From NCBI GenBank assembly GCA_905183005.1, contig CAJJDO010000040.1, positions 81,511 to 145,510 of the forward strand: a stretch of DNA of 64,000 nt, read 5' to 3'. The translations under genes were made by a program, and so were the position numbers. A model generated the notes under the pieces. The model saw nothing but the letters and a program-made list of their open reading frames with translations. It was not told the origin of the DNA and ran no database searches. The stretch's first letter is position 1; each line of letters opens with the position of its first letter. The DNA comes from Paramecium pentaurelia. Its lineage: Eukaryota > Ciliophora > Oligohymenophorea > Peniculida > Parameciidae. Below are positions 62,353 through 64,000 of the stretch, in pieces.

Positions 62353-64000
62353 TTTAAATGTTTTATGTACATAGTGTAATTTATAAATATTCAAATAACA
62401 TCCTTCTCATAAATTTTTCATCAATTAAAAAAATCTTATCTCTTAATACTTATAATCAAAAGATAATTAAATATTAATTAATTACTTAATATGAAATTTA
62501 ATACATAATATAAAAACACAAATTACCTTATAATTTAATTTATGCTTAGACTCAAAGGCTAAATTCTAATTACTATTAATAAATAAAGACTTACTTACTT
62601 TTCTAAAACAACTAATAATTAAATTCAAATATATAAATTAAGATGAATCTAATCAAAAATTTGCTATTAGTATTTTGTTAAAGCTATTTCTTAAAAATTA
62701 TAATTATTTCAATTTAATTTAATATAATTAAAAGAATTTTTATAAAAATTTGTTTAGTATTATTTTGAATAAAATCATTTATACAAATATAAATTTATCA
62801 CTTCTCATAATTTTAGTTCTTATTTACTGCAGAACTCTTTATCTTCCAGTTTGCAATTATAACAATAAAAATTTAGTGAATGCTTTTCTCAAGTTACCTA
62901 TAATAAATTATCAACAACTTCTAAAAAGACTCATCATTTTATGATTATTAATTTTCACTCAAATGTAAATTGAAGGTAAAAATTGCTCTTTATAAAAAAT
63001 TAAAAAAGCTTTTAAAGCCTTAAAAATATTTATACAATCATCTAATTTTTCAGATTTAATATATATTTTTATAGATTATAGAACGTTTCTTAAGAGTCAT
63101 CTATTAAATTGTATGCTTTCTTATTTTCTAAATAAATAATTCCAAACATAGACCAATGCCTCTTCTTATCTGCTAATAGTTACTTTATTTATCTAATTCT
63201 TTTTTGTCATTTTTTGCTGTTAAATCTATTATGAAGACAATATCACATTCTAATTTCAGATACAAACATTTAAGAAAGATTTTCAATTAGTTTTTTTATC
63301 TAATGTGTTTTTCTTGCTGATAAAATTCATCTAATAATCTTAAAAAAATGAAATCAAATTGCTAAAAGACATTTTTATTAGTTTCATTGATTAATTAGAT
63401 ATTTCTACATCTACCAATATATTGCTAAGAATGTGAGTATTAGACAAATACATATTTTAATTTTTTTGAAAAAGTTAAACCCCATTTTTTTAACTTTAGC
63501 AATTAATTTAAAGTTTATTATTGAATGATCATTAATAATTTTTAATACACCATTTATCTTTTTATTTAATTTTGTAGAAATTTATTCAATGAGAAATAAT
63601 TTATATTGTGATGGAAAATGTAGGATTATAAAGATTTAATATTCATTTAAGAAGATTATTTTATAAGTAATACATTGTTAAGAACCTTAATTATTGATAA
63701 ACCATATTAAATAGTTTAATAATACCATTAATATTAGAAAGATTATAGATATATTAATAATTAATATGTAATAGACTTAATTGATTAATGATAATTATTT
63801 ATAATATGTATATATTATTTATTTTTTTGAAAATTTAAAGATTATTTAAGAAAAGCACTTAAATTTATAAATTTATCACTTGATAATAATAATAAATAAT
63901 TGAGTTTTAATATATTTATTAAAGATAATATATAGAAGATTTATTTATTCATTTAATTAATTAACAAATGATTTTTCTATGCTCTTTATTCATAAGTTTG
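62353..64000. other. Gene-poor right end, 1.6 kb
   Basis: Mostly AT-rich spacer. On the minus strand, from about 63450 down to TGA at 63050-63052, one frame stays open for about 130 codons and contains LECDIVFIIDLTAKNDKKEL, which resembles a von Willebrand A strand with the metal-binding DxSxS lost. No start or partner exon could be set; probably a remnant. Confidence 0.35.

Noticed and set aside
62752..62944. 64-aa hydrophobic plus-strand ORF
   Set aside because: Lacks an ATG start and has the composition expected of random AT-rich DNA.
1..64000. tRNA genes, rRNA, telomere repeats, CRISPR arrays, transposon ends
   Set aside because: No T-loop-like GTTCRANNC in a cloverleaf context, no C4A2/C3A3-type repeats, and no terminal inverted repeats were found by eye; a covariance-model scan would settle tRNAs.

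Overview
The window looks like macronuclear DNA of a ciliate, most likely a Paramecium. Open frames become long and meaningful only if TAA and TAG are read as glutamine and TGA is the sole stop. Introns are tiny (about 20-38 nt, GT...AG), genes are packed head to tail on both strands, and the sequence is extremely AT-rich. With this code and these introns about 40 protein genes can be assembled, and every spliced model listed comes out as a whole number of codons. ORFs called with the standard code are fragments or shadows of these genes. The species cannot be fixed from the sequence alone. No tRNA, rRNA, CRISPR array, telomere repeat or intact transposon was recognised. Layout: 1-4.4 kb, a zinc-finger/leucine-rich-repeat protein (cut by the left edge), a second C2H2 protein, a coiled-coil protein and a four-helix membrane protein. 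4.9-12.5 kb, a SIN3 corepressor, a MYB protein, a ubiquitin-like/PI4-kinase fusion and a SAS-4/CPAP centriole protein. 12.8-18.4 kb, small proteins, a tandem-BRCT protein and an AGC kinase. 18.5-25.7 kb, Gln/Asn-rich and coiled-coil proteins. 26-32.7 kb, a medium-chain reductase, a PG-rich axonemal protein, a WD40 protein, coatomer zeta, ATP12 and an unusual FAADDP-repeat protein. 33-38 kb is gene-poor, with one helix-turn-helix protein, a small possibly myristoylated protein and a decayed gene. 37.7-46 kb, a coiled-coil protein, a divergent pair of MORN proteins, SEC61 beta, NOP10 and a SERINC protein. 46-54.4 kb, a tail-anchored Rab-like GTPase, a stomatin, a ruined LepA/GUF1 gene and a mitochondrial ribosome recycling factor. 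54.7-62.4 kb, an ankyrin-bromodomain protein, an atypical kinase, a NEK kinase and a small MG-start protein. The last 1.6 kb holds only a weak ORF. Two perfect direct repeats of about 1.1 kb, each pair separated by a single N (positions 20458 and 47203), are best explained as contig overlaps joined without merging. Collapsing them leaves every affected gene present once and intact, so this locus is about 2.2 kb shorter than drawn. Functionally it is a mixed housekeeping region: chromatin (SIN3, MYB, bromodomain), cilia and centrioles (SAS-4, PG-rich, MORN, NEK), the secretory pathway (SEC61 beta, coatomer zeta, Rab-like) and mitochondria (ATP12, ribosome recycling factor). I see no operon logic. 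Several gene pairs are divergent with very short shared promoters.
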